Shown: piece after piece, positions 11,570-22,335 of the stretch | Numbering within the stretch: the stretch's first letter is position 1 | How the letters are laid out: every line of letters starts with the position of its first letter | NCBI GenBank assembly: GCA_037043455.1 | Contig: JAWPHD010010230.1 | Span: 31,854-95,853, forward strand | Direction of reading: 5' to 3' | Source: Cyrtodaria siliqua | Taxonomy: Eukaryota; Mollusca; Bivalvia; Adapedonta; Hiatellidae | Length of the DNA stretch: 64,000 bases | The notes under the pieces: model-generated | The model's input: only the letters and a program-made list of their open reading frames with translations | Database searches by the model: none | What the model was told of the DNA's origin: nothing | Position numbers and translations under genes: made by a program

Positions 11570-12520
11570 GATAACAAAATGACATTATTGGCGTCCATTT
11601 TAGAAGCGAGAATAAAAACAAATGCATGTACGCCATAGATAAATCTTTCCTCTGTCCATATGCAAAATTTTAATGAAATCGGAGACAATTACTTTTTTTT
11701 CCCCCAAAAATTAACTAACATGACCCACGGACTCAAAGACGGCCATAACGCATATACATTTACAGACGCGACTGGGTACACAAAAAATGAAATAATTCCA
11801 TTATTTCAATACATATATTTCAAATGTATGTATCCATGCATTCCAGATTAAATTTCTGATCTATACATGCTTTTGGTTTATGCCGGAGTGCCTCGGAATA
11901 GGTTTTAACAGACCAAATTGAACGGTACGTCAGGAAAGGAAATGAGGATGGTGAAAATATATATTGCAGTGCTAATTTTCTGAATCCGAAAAAATTGCAA
12001 AAAAAATAAAGTTTTAACAACGAGAAATGAGTTTTTTTTTCCTTGAAAGTGTTCATTGACATGTCTACTATTAAAAACCAAAATTTAAAGTCAATCAGAA
12101 AAAAGTACTTTTTTTTTCCCCAAAATTAACAAAGTACACCGTGTTCGCTAAAATATGAACAATCGCCTTTTGAAGTTAATGTACACGCGGGATATAAAAC
12201 CATGAAATTGTGGAAATCCTTTTTAAGAGATATATTGATTTCAACATTGTTCTGTATTTAATGAATTATTAGAGTAGAATGTTCGCAGTTTTTTTCAAGG
12301 ACACCATTACGGTAGTATCCCTGCAACCCCGCCCTTCATGCCACCCCCACCACCCCTCTATACCGTATTGATTAAGTTGTATATAGCTGCGAATGCGCAG
12401 TTTTAATCAAATTCGATTTATTTCATCATTTTAGAACAGAAAAAAGCATGTACGCGTAAATACATTTTTACTCTGTAGATATGTAAAATATAAAAAACAA
12501 AACGGAGGCAAAGTTCTTTC

Positions 12521-12555
<35 letters not shown>

Positions 12556-13220
12556 ACCCGAAAATTAACGAAGTACACCGTAATCGCTTAAATACGCCGA
12601 TTCCACGTTCCAAATCGATGTTCGCACGGAATAAAATTGTGTAATTATGAATTCATTTATAAAGATAAATCGATTTCAGCATTGTTCAGTAGTTGTTATA
12701 TTATTGATGTAGTATGTTCACAGTATTTATGAGAGCAACATTACGGTAATATGACTGTAATCCCTCCATTACCCGTCGGCTTCCCACACAGTACGTTGTG
12801 TATTGCTGAGAATGCGCCTTTTATTTAAATCGATTTATTTCGTCATTTTAGAAGCGAGAATAAAAACAAAATCATATAGATACATCTCTCCTCTGTATAT
12901 ATGTTGAATTTCAATAAACGGAGACAAGTACTAATTAAGTAAACAGACCTTCCGACCCAAGACGGCAACATTCATATTCATTTAAAAAGACCACCGGCTA
13001 CAGAAACAATTAAATAATTTTGTTATGTAAACACATATATTTAAAATGTATGTGTCTATGTTTTTACACTAAATTTTTGATCTATACAGTACATGCTTTG
13101 GGTTAATGTCAGAGTGCCCAATTTATTTTACAATGTTGCAACGGTATATCGGAAATGAAATCATGATACGTTGCAGAGTTAATTTCGAAATCAGAAAAAG
13201 CGATAAACTAATATAAGTTT
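11570..13220. repeat. Three diverged copies of one unit (about 0.4-0.65 kb)
   Basis: The marker cattttagaagcgagaataa followed by acaaa, then cctctgt(c/a)(c/t)atatg and cggagacaa occurs near 11597 and 12845, with a degraded form near 12430. Copies 1 and 3 continue in parallel through gacggc, atttcaaatgtatgt / atttaaaatgtatgt, and tttctgatctatacatgctt / tttttgatctatacagta. A second marker (cattacggtagtat / cattacggtaatat) repeats near 12305 and 12732. This is an old tandem or segmental duplication with no coding frame. Confidence 0.75.
12523..12555. repeat. Homopolymer tract C33
   Basis: Thirty-three uninterrupted C residues, followed by acccg. The minus strand is a G33 run with G-quadruplex potential; an assembly length error is also likely at such a tract. 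Confidence 0.95.
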
Positions 13221-13529
13221 AACAGGCAGAAAGAAGTATATTCTTTTAACTGTTCGTTTGAAACTGATGGGGCGACTCGAGTAAATGACTGACGAGTAAC
13301 AGACATTACTACTGTCAGTAACAAACATGATTTTGTGTAAACTCGAAGATTGCATAACATAAATATGTGGACATGAAATTGTGTCAATGGTTTGTGGTGT
13401 TGTGAAACACTGTACGCGTGAATCCGAAAAGTGCGGGTCTGTTATCTTTATAGGGCATATATAGTTATATTATAACATGTGTGTTGTACCATATGCTTAT
13501 CCTTGTTTATAAATGTTTGATAATGGATG

Positions 13530-14215
13530 TCAGCAGGAACTTGACTTTTGACCTAAAAATCAAACGGATCAAACGGATCATCCTCTTTCCACTGTCCACC
13601 AATGAAGTTTATGAAATTTGCTTTAGGTAAAAGGAAACTGCGTGGACAAGACTTTCATTTTCCGGTCATGGTAAACGACCTTTCAACTACTGACTTCAAA
13701 ATAAACAGGGATATTCACCAAAGGCAGTCAAAGTATGACGTTTTATGAAATTAGCTTTAGAGAAAGTAAAAAAGAGTTTCATTACGGACATTATCCGGTC
13801 TGTGACCTTGGCCGTTGACCCACTCACAATCAAAAGGATCACCCTCTCGCCAGAAAGCAATCCATCCATTAAGTTCATGATATTTGACTTAAAGTTTACA
13901 ACATTTACATTATCATGTTACGGTGACAATGATCTTTGACCTAATGACATCAAAATCAAAAGGCATCATTCTCTCACCAAATGCACTCAAACCATGAATT
14001 TTGATGAGATTTGCTTCTGGGGAAGTGCACAGTGCAGACAAGAGTTTTCATGATCATTATTGGGTCACGGCGCCCTTGACCTTCAATATTTGATATGCAC
14101 ATACTGATGCTTCTTACAAAGTTTCGTAAAATCCAACAAATAGCGCAGAACAAGATTTGTGACGGACGAACGGAAAAGCCAAATATAATCTGTCTCACCT
14201 ACCACTTTGTGGTGG
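13530..14215 (+). mobile_element. Dispersed 'tgacctttgaccta' element with ~150-bp internal units
   Basis: Repeating units carry ttgaccta/ttgaccca, then caaaa(t)caaa(a)gg(a)tcatc, then aagtttatgaaatttg, at spacings of about 150 bp (near 13550, 13680, 13800, 13930). The block ends with gatttgtgacggacgaacgg and a small hairpin, ccactttgtggtgg. Such GACG-terminated non-coding units are widespread in molluscs. The 5' end is not sharply defined. Confidence 0.6.
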
Positions 14216-14290
14216 AAGACATATTTATAAAGACAATATTTTAGTTCATATGTATACTTTATTAAGCAAATAATTAAGCGAACATAAACT

Positions 14291-14347
14291 TCAGCATTGA
14301 CTCTGGCCAGTGGTGTACATGGAGTCTTCTTCCACATGACGTGCAGC
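14291..14347 (-). CDS. Possible terminal coding exon of an unidentified minus-strand gene
   Basis: Read on the minus strand, a good acceptor (tattttctttcag) is followed by an 18-codon open segment, AARHVEEDSMYTTGQSQC, and a TGA stop at 14291-14293. An AATAAA signal lies about 30 nt further on (TTTATT on the plus strand at 14258). The combination of pyrimidine-rich acceptor, short polar coding tail and near poly(A) signal is what a real last exon looks like. No upstream exon is firmly identified. A strong acceptor and donor pair also bounds about 100 bp at 15520-15621 (tttttcag / ttttgag|gtggga), but all three of its frames contain stops. No family is recognised, and a fortuitous arrangement is possible. 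Confidence 0.3.
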   Translation of the reverse strand, partial: AARHVEEDSMYTTGQSQC

Positions 14348-14349
14348 CT

Positions 14350-15043
14350 GAAAGAAAATAAAAAGTAAAATAAGTCGCGTACAGTATTCAATTTGAATCA
14401 GGTGTTGCTAGGGGGAGCTAGGGCATGTTAAGGGGAATGGGACAGTTTGACACAATGGGCTAGCAGGATACATCGAAGTAAACCAGTAGCGCAGTAAGAC
14501 TTGAAAAACTGAGTAAATGGCACATCAAATAAAGGGTCAATATATATTATATTGTGTATCATACGAGTATATGATTGACCTGACATGATTACAGAACAAT
14601 TTTAATGTATTTTTCACCCAACAGTACTACAGCAAGAATCTATTATAAGGAAAGTTAAATCTGACAGATGGTGCAATGCTCTATAAGCCATTTTTACTAG
14701 AAGGGGAATAAAATACAACTCTTGCCAAAAATCTAAAATTGTTAAATTTTACACGTTTTGTTGATAGAATATTTTACTTTAATGACTTAGTAAGGTAATT
14801 TTACATGGGGAGAAAACATTAATATACAACTATTTATTTTCTATCTCAAAACCTGGTGATGCCGCTAGTTTTAGTAATAAAACACGATTAAATAGGGCAG
14901 TTGAGAAGACACTTTTGTAGATGTATGGTCTGTTCTGATGTGAAAATGTGTAAACAGACACAAGATTGAAAATTTGCTCTGTGTCCCTTTAATAAATTGG
15001 GGACCCATCACATAGACCATAATAATATTGTAATTAGTTCATG
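14350..15043. other. Mostly unassigned; solo TTAA-type end at 14981-14992
   Basis: gtgtccctttaa at 14981-14992 is identical to the right terminus of the MITE at 15048-15336. It may be the end of another, degraded member. Nothing else is recognised. Confidence 0.4.
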
Positions 15044-15047
15044 TTAA

Positions 15048-15336
15048 AGGGACACACGGCACTCTTGAAGTATTTATCAAGCATTAACATTAGCATCTCC
15101 ATTTGTTAACCTGGTAACATTTTAAATTTAAACCTGCTTGCATTAAAAAATTAAATAAAAGTGTTTCATTTTGTCTTCGTTATTCTATCAAATACTTAAC
15201 TATATTATAGGTGCACTGTTATCAACAGTTCTGAACTATTCTAATAAATACTATTAATGATCCCTAATGCAAATTATGCAGAAAAATTGACCGAAACTCC
15301 AGAAGTTTAAAAAAAAAAATATTGCCTAGTGTCCCT
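15048..15336. mobile_element. TTAA-flanked MITE (piggyBac-like target site)
   Basis: The left end agggacacacggca and the right end tgcctagtgtccct are inverted repeats. Both are flanked by TTAA (15044-15047 and 15337-15340). TTAA duplication is the hallmark of piggyBac-type transposition. The interior is non-coding, 289 bp long and A-rich near the right end. The related element at 29616 shares the AGG...CCT|TTAA edges. Confidence 0.7.
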
Positions 15337-15344
15337 TTAAACAC

Positions 15345-16870
15345 AACTTGTTTCGCATGTATCAAGTACATGTAGTTTACACGAGCTCATATGACAATCA
15401 CGCTGCATTATCACCGAAAACATGTTTTACTGTAACTTTGAACAGCACCTTGCAAGCATAACACAAGCTCCATTTAAAGAACTACACAAGTGTAAACATT
15501 TTTTAAAAGGGCTCCCACCTCAAAATGATCCAATGGCATTTAACTCGGCTTGACATTCTGAAGTCGTCAGTATCAATTCACTTAGAATTGCTCAAGGGCA
15601 CGATCACATTTGAGGCCTCTCTGAAAAACAACATCAATCCAATGTCAATGATCAAACAGACAGTGTTTATCCTTTGTTATACATAATGTAACATATTTAT
15701 AAAGGAAAACTCAAAACTCTACTAACTGTCATGGATATATATGTACACATATGTGTATGTAGATCTATGTTACTGTACATACATATTAATCTTACATGTC
15801 AATGGCTGTTTACATTATTTCGATGGTAGTTGTATCGAGTATGTATTCACGAATGTGCGAGAAAATGGGATAACATAACGATAAAGAGACAACGCTTACA
15901 ATTTACATTCATGAATCTGAGGGGTGGGGGTGGAGGGGGTTTCTAGTTTCCTTACCCCTCCTTGTTTTCGGTATTCAAGCTCCATCTACCCACCCCCATC
16001 CTCCCCACATCAACCGTTCTTGGGTGGGTGGGGGTGCGGGGGACATTGATAGCATTTCTACTAGTAATTGTTTTATTCCACGAAACGTTCTACAGTTTAC
16101 AGTACATCCAGTTACTGGAAAGATCGGAGTACACGAAAAATATAAACTTTCTATTATACAGTATACGCCACTTTTTTAGGCACTATATTTGGCTTATGTC
16201 TAAATATGTACGATCTAAAAGTGGTGTGTACTGTTTATTAACAAACACATTTTAATGATAAAACAAATACCTTGATCATGGACCTCTAGCAGCAGACAGT
16301 AATCCCAAATCCAATTTGACCAACATGTCAATTTCACGTGTCAAGTTATGTCACGGTGACCTGTCAGTCACCAACACTGCATCGTGTTGACACATAATGG
16401 GACGTTATTTCGTCCGGTAAGGTATTAGTTTTTACATAATCTACGGTATGAAACACTGTACGCGTGTTGTTAGACTCCATAGGTACCCGTAGTGCTCGCC
16501 GAGGTAGCGCGCCCAATTTCGGGTGTAAAAAAATGGCGTCTGTTTTAATTGAAAATTCGTAAAATAGTCCGTAAAATACAAAGAAATAGTCCATGTTCGC
16601 GGAGTTAAAATGCGAACAGAACTGATATGTTATAGGTCCGTGGCGTTCCTACTGAAGTGACGCTGGATTTAAGAAATGATAGTAAATCATAAATGCAGAT
16701 AACATAATTTGCTGCTTGCATTCAGTGCTAATATATTTGGTGGGTTTAAATCGAATCTCGACAACTTCGTGTAACAGGTAAATCATCCTTTTTCAAATGA
16801 CGTGCGAACAGGTGACCTCTGTCAGTGTTCTGTGTTGTGTTCTCTCCTATTTATTCTTTAGATACTGAAC
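15345..16870. other. Unassigned; G-rich patch and a possible first exon
   Basis: There is a G-rich stretch at 15920-16050. On the minus strand, an ATG at 16480 in ctatgg context opens 38 codons (MESNNTRTVFHTVDY...) next to a CpG-containing segment. It lies on the same strand as the candidate terminal exon at 14291, but no link is demonstrated. Confidence 0.3.
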
Positions 16871-16872
16871 CA

Positions 16873-17512
16873 CAGTTGTAACGCAACACGATCGTTTTAG
16901 CCTGGATAACTTGTGATTGACATATTTTTTTGAAATGATGTTGAAGCAAGTATAGTTGATTTGTGAGTTGTTCGATACAATTATGGGATGAGGATATGGT
17001 TACATCTGAGCTTAAATTCATCGTAATTCAATATTTTATCTTAAAGGAACTAACCCGCCAGATAACGGGAAAAAATACACTACAAAAACGTTTATCAAAA
17101 AGCTATCCAGGTGTTTATGTCATATGATAATGTATTTGTGCCTTTTAAAAGTATAGGCTTTTTCACCGGTTCTTAAAATACCCATGACTGGATATGCGTA
17201 AAATGCATTATGAGTCGGTAACTCTTAATTCCACGCTCCAGTTTTCGGATTTGGTCTGACTGGCTAAAGCCGTTTATATTGTTTAGAGTTTGTATTCTCA
17301 AAATATGTAAGTTAGATAAATATACCTCGTCGTCAGTAGGTTTAGAAACAATCTACATATGTGGTGAAATTATAATGTTGTTAGATGTATCTTGATATAC
17401 CATATTTTCTGAAAGTTATCTTTCATTCCAAACCTCGAATTAAAACATTTTAAACACTATAAACATTATATAGAATACAATATGGAATAAATACATGTTG
17501 CGGTATAAATAT
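16873..17512. repeat. Dispersed module, copy 2
   Basis: A diverged second copy of the 1-690 module: taacgcaacacgatcg, gttgttcgatacaattatgg and atattttatcttaaag at the left; ccatattttctgaaag, aacctcgaattaaaac and tacatgttgcggtata at the right. It is followed, about 190 bp later, by the 50-bp array. Confidence 0.6.
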
Positions 17513-17701
17513 GGTTCAGTATACCAAGGACTTGTCTATATACAAATATCTGTTTGGTTTAAACATATTTTATTTCCATATTATACAACATGCATATATT
17601 AACGAAAGAACATCTTATAACGTGTCTCTGCTTGAAATATGTGGTTGTGTTCTTTATTTGCTGATGATACAACTTTCCAAGCCAGTCAATCTCTACACCC
17701 T

Positions 17702-18858
17702 AATAGAACAACCGCTGAATCGGGGTTTAATGTATGATGTACTAATAGCTGTATAGAATAACCGCTGATTTGGGGTTTAATGTATGATGTACTCATAGCT
17801 GTATAGAATAACCGCTGATTTGGGGTTTAATGTACGATGTACTCATAGCTGTATAGAATAACCACTGATTTGGGGTTTAATGTATGATGTACTCATAGCT
17901 GTATAGAATAACCGCTGATTTGGGTTTAGTGTATGATGTACTCATAGCTGTATAGAATAACCGCTGATTTGGGTTTAGTGTATGATGTACTCATAGCTGT
18001 ATAGAATAACCGCTGATTTGGGTTTTAATGTATGATGTACTCATAGCTGTATAGAATAACCGCTGATTTGGGGTTTAATGTATGATGTACTCATAGCTGT
18101 ATAGAATAATCGCTGAATCGGGGTTTTATGTATGATGTACTAATAGCTGTATAGAATAACCGCTGATTTGGGGTTTAATGTATGATGTACTCATAGCTGT
18201 ATAGAATAACCGCTGATTTGGGGTTTAATGTACGATGTACTCATAGCTGTATAGAATAACCACTGATTTGGGTTTTACTGTATGATGTACTCATAGCTGT
18301 ATAGAATAACCGCTGATTTGGGTTTAGTGTATGATGTACTCATAGCTGTATAGAATAACCGCTGATTTGGGTTTAGTGTATGATGTACTCATAGCTGTAT
18401 AGAATAACCGCTGATTTGGGTTTTAATGTATGATGTACTCATAGCTGTATAGAATAACCGCTGATTTGGGGTTTAATGTATGATGTACTCATAGCTGTAT
18501 AGAATAACCGCTGATGTGGGTTTAGTGTATGATGTACTCATAGCTGTAAAGAATAACCGCTGATTTGGGTTTTAATGTATGATGTACTCATAGCTGTATA
18601 GAATAACCGCTGATTCGGGTTTTAATGTATGATGTACTCATGATGTACTCATAGCTGTATCGAATAACCGCTGATTTGGGTGTAATGTATGATGTACTCT
18701 TAGCTGTTTAGAATAACCGCTGATTTGGGGTTTAATGTATGATGTACTCATAGCTGTATAGAATAACCGCTGATTTGGTGTTTAATGTATGATGTACTCA
18801 TAGCTGTATAGAATAACCTCTGATTTGGGTTTTAATGTATGATGTACTCATAGCTGTA
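17702..18858. repeat. 50-bp minisatellite with 397-bp higher-order period
   Basis: About 23 units of ataaccgctgatttgggg, tttaatgtatgatgtac and tcatagctgtatag; 48-49-bp variants lose a G and an A. A marker unit (ctgaatcggggtttta/ttaatg plus actaatagc) at about 17715 recurs at about 18112. The units after each marker show the same variants in the same order (tgtacgatg, accactg), proving amplification of an eight-unit block. Confidence 0.95.
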
Positions 18859-19036
18859 TTGCATTCACTATTACAAAACAAAAACAAAACCGATGTAAAG
18901 ATAATCTATAAAAACATTTAAAAATCCAATAATAAACATAACAGTAAATTTGGTGCTAAATAATTACATTTGCTTAAACAGATAGCAAGGTCTGTACCTG
19001 CCGTGTTATTGTCGCAAATATCAAAACAATAATGTT

Positions 19037-19520
19037 ATGTTTTCCAAAGTCCACGTATATAATACGTATATAGCACTATATAATACTAATAGACTTCGGT
19101 CAAATGATATTTCGGTAAAGCTGAATATACTAAAGGAAACTGCGCAAATGTCTACAAATGAAAATGATTTAAATACATGTTTGACGAGTTTTACAGATAT
19201 TGTTGACGACGCTGCTTCACCTTTATTTAAAAAGAATTTACAGAATTGTGAAAGTATAACATTTAATAACGATAAATGTAACCAATGGTTCAATGATGAC
19301 TGTTACAATGCTAAACGCCTCTTTCTTAGTGCTTTAAACGCGTATCGTTTAAATAAATGTGACGATACCAGAAAGAAAATGGTCTATGCTAGATCGCAAT
19401 ATAAACTTATTTTGCGTACAAGTAGAATAAATTAAGAAACATTGCAAACTTCAAAACTTGTAGAAGCTCGGTTTAAAAATGCTAAAGCTTACTGGAATAA
19501 TCGAACATATTACTATCGTC
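19037..19520 (+). pseudogene. LINE linker between endonuclease and reverse transcriptase
   Basis: The open frame to 19435 ends in NQWFNDDCYNAKRLFLSALN then YARSQYKLILR, matching the 'WF--DC---R--F--AL---R' linker that follows the endonuclease in many LINE ORF2 proteins. A TAA at 19433-19435 interrupts it. The same frame continues recognisably (VEARFKNAKAYWNN) to about 19520, after which homology moves to another frame. These are two independent disabling changes. The start at 19037 is only the first ATG in the fragment, since the true N-terminus is missing. Confidence 0.7.
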
Positions 19521-19628
19521 TTATGAACAATAATTTAAATCGGTCAATAATCCTCTGTATCTATTTTTTATACCTGATGATATTTTGATAGGTATGAAAA
19601 AAATGAATTCAGTATTATATTTGATGAA

Positions 19629-21644
19629 TTGAATGTTGAATTTACAGACGAAGACATTTCCAAATCGATAAATCAGTTAAAATCTAACCGCTCAGCTGGG
19701 CCAGATATGTTTTTAAATGAGTTTCTAATACATGGTAAAAATACGTTATTGCCAACTATTCGATTACTATTTAATAAAGCGTATGACATTGGATATTTCC
19801 CAGATGCATGGTCAGAAGTTTACGTTAATCCATTGCACAAAAAGGGTAGCATAAACTGTGTCGATAAATATAGAGGTATTACGGTGTTATTCTGTTTAGG
19901 AAAACTTTTCACTCGTGTTCTTAATAATAGACTTTCAAAATGGGCCGAAACTTATTTTGTGTACATTGAAGCACAGGTAGGCTTCAGGCCAAATATGAGT
20001 ACGGTCGATAATGTGTTTGTGCTACATGGTTTAATTACACATATTTTAAATCAAGGTAAACGCCTGTATTGTGCCTTTTTTGATTTCTCTAAAGTTTTTG
20101 ATTATGTGGTTAGAGATAATCTATGGTATAAACTTGTTCAATTAGGTCTGCGTGGGAAAATACTAAATATCATAAAATCTATGTATACTGCTGTGAAATC
20201 AAGAGTTAAATACTGTAATAAACTAAGTAATGACTTTGTATGTTCACTGGGTGTGCGACAGGGAGAATGTTTATCACCTCTATTGTTTTCATTATTTATA
20301 AATGATATAGAAGACGAATTTGTACGTAAAGGATATCAAGGTTTAGATATTGATACTTGTAAATTATTCATGCTTTTATATGCGGATGATATTGTTCTTT
20401 TCTCTGAATCTTCAGATGCTTTACAAAGTGGGTTAAATTTTATGTTTGAATACTGTGAAAGATGGAAATTAAAGGTTAACACATCAAAATCTAAAGTTAT
20501 AATTTTTAAGAAAGGAGGTCATTTACCCAGGAACTTAGTGTTTTCATATAACGGAAGTATAATAGAAATTGTAAATAAATTTGTTTACCTGGGAATTGTA
20601 TTTACGACAGGTGAGTCTTTTGCAGCAGTCCAAACAGCATTGGCCGGGCAAGCTCAGAAAGCAATTTTTAAAATGAACAAATATTTACATAAATTCACGT
20701 TTTTGTCACTAAAACACAGATTAGATTTGTTTGATAAATTAATTTCACCTATATTAAATTACAGTACCGAGGTGTGGGGTTTTATTCAAGGAAGTGCTAT
20801 AGAAAGGGTTCATATACAATTTTGCAAGAAAACAACACAAAATGATTTTATATATGGTGAACTTGCTCGATCTTCTTTTGTGACACGTCGACATTATAAC
20901 ATTATTAAATACTGGTTGAAACTTTTACATACTGAAAAACGTAAATATTCTAGAATTGTTTATGACATGCTTTTATTAGATTTAGAAATACTACAGAACA
21001 AAATAAGTTGGGTAACACTTCTTCAGGATTTATTAGCATCCCTAGGTTTTTATGAAGACTGGGTTAACCAAAGTGTTGGTGAACCTAAATTATTCTTATT
21101 TGTTGCGAAACAGAGAATTCATGACCATTTTTTACAAGACTGGCATAGTAGACTTGAAAATTCTAGTCGTGCATTATTTTATAGAAATATCTAGGAATTT
21201 AGGCTTCAGCCATATTTAGAAAAAATACATATTTTTAAGTATTTAAAGGTTTTTGCATAGTTCAGAGTATCATCTCATAGGTTAGAGGTTGAAGCTGGCA
21301 GATGGTCAATACCAACTAGTACTCCTTTACACGAAAGAAAGTGTAAGATATGTGATATTTTAGAAGATGAATATCACTTCATTCTAGAGTTCAGTTTATA
21401 TAAGGAACTAAGGTCGTTATATATCCATCCGTATTACTGGAGAAGACCAAATATGTTTAAACTTGTTGAATTGTTAAAAAGTCAAAATATGTCGGTTTTA
21501 AACAAATTGGGTATATTCATCTACAAGGCATTTAAATTAAGAAATGAAATTTTATATTTTGATAATAAGCATGGTTGTTTATTTTGTAAGTACTGTATTA
21601 GTATATTGGTGTATGAGTATACATGTATGCGAGTATGTATTTAA
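19629..21644 (+). pseudogene. LINE reverse transcriptase and C-terminal region
   Basis: A 521-codon uninterrupted stretch encodes a whole reverse transcriptase domain. It has fingers (NPLHKKGS, DKYRGITVL), the motif-A aspartate (YCAFFDFSKVFDYV), GVRQGECLSPLLFSLFIND and the catalytic YADDIVLF at 20378-20401. The thumb-side KLKVNTSKSKVIIF and FVYLGIVF follow. The frame is closed by TAG at 21192, yet homology continues in the same frame, with one more TAG at 21258, through CKICDILEDEYHFIL (CX2C...H) and PYYWRRPNMFKL to 21644. With an intact YADD core and only two late nonsense codons, the copy is relatively young. It lacks the endonuclease, so it could not transpose alone. Confidence 0.9.
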
Positions 21645-21959
21645 GGGTTTAAGTGTGTGTATGTGGATAAGTTTATATATAACATGTAATACTTTTGAGG
21701 CAAAATATTAAGTAGATGTTTAATAAAGGTCGCAAGATATTTTTACTACATAGTGAACACCTTCTCCACGATAGAAGTTCATATTATTATTCATTGAGAT
21801 GATGCATACCAGGCTATTGTTATGCGTATTTCAATTTTGTATTATTGCTTATTTGTGTCTTAAAATATCACTGTCTGTCATTATTATATATTATCATATT
21901 TGTACCTCACGGGCAGATGCCTATTGGATTTGAAATAAACTATTCTAAACTATTCTAAT

Positions 21960-22335
21960 ACAACTGAGAACTATTTCTATACATTTTGATTTAACCTTCG
22001 TTCGAATAGGTTCATAATTAGGATTAAAACGGTGTGATTGCATGGGTAAGATTTTAATTTATGGCATAGTTAATAGTTTATCTTTCTTGTCTCTGATACA
22101 ATATTTTTCATTGGCCTCAGCGTTTCTACTTTCGGCTGGTAAGGTCAGAAATGCACTTTGGTGAGTAGAAGTTCCTGAATATGTATAGATGCTGGAATGT
22201 ATTGCCAGATAAATATAAGCTTATCTATATAATATTCATCCGTTGTCAAGTTTGGATTTAATATGGGATCTCGTTAAATCGTAATAAAAAATGTTGACCA
22301 GATTCCAAGAAAATTCCTTTGCTAACTTTAAGTAA
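21960..22335. other. Nothing identified
   Basis: A short AT-rich spacer between the LINE tail and the next element; no feature was recognised. Confidence 0.4.

Larger units (their letters stand above)
19037..21958 (+). mobile_element. 5'-truncated non-LTR retrotransposon (LINE)
   Basis: It contains an endonuclease-RT linker, a complete reverse transcriptase domain and a C-terminal zinc-knuckle-like region, then a 3' UTR of about 300 bp. The element ends in a short tandem tail, aaactattctaaactattcta, at 21938-21958, typical of RTs primed at a simple-repeat 3' end. The apurinic endonuclease domain is absent, as expected for a 5'-truncated insertion. Clade is not certain; the RT looks CR1/L2/Jockey-like. 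Confidence 0.85.
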
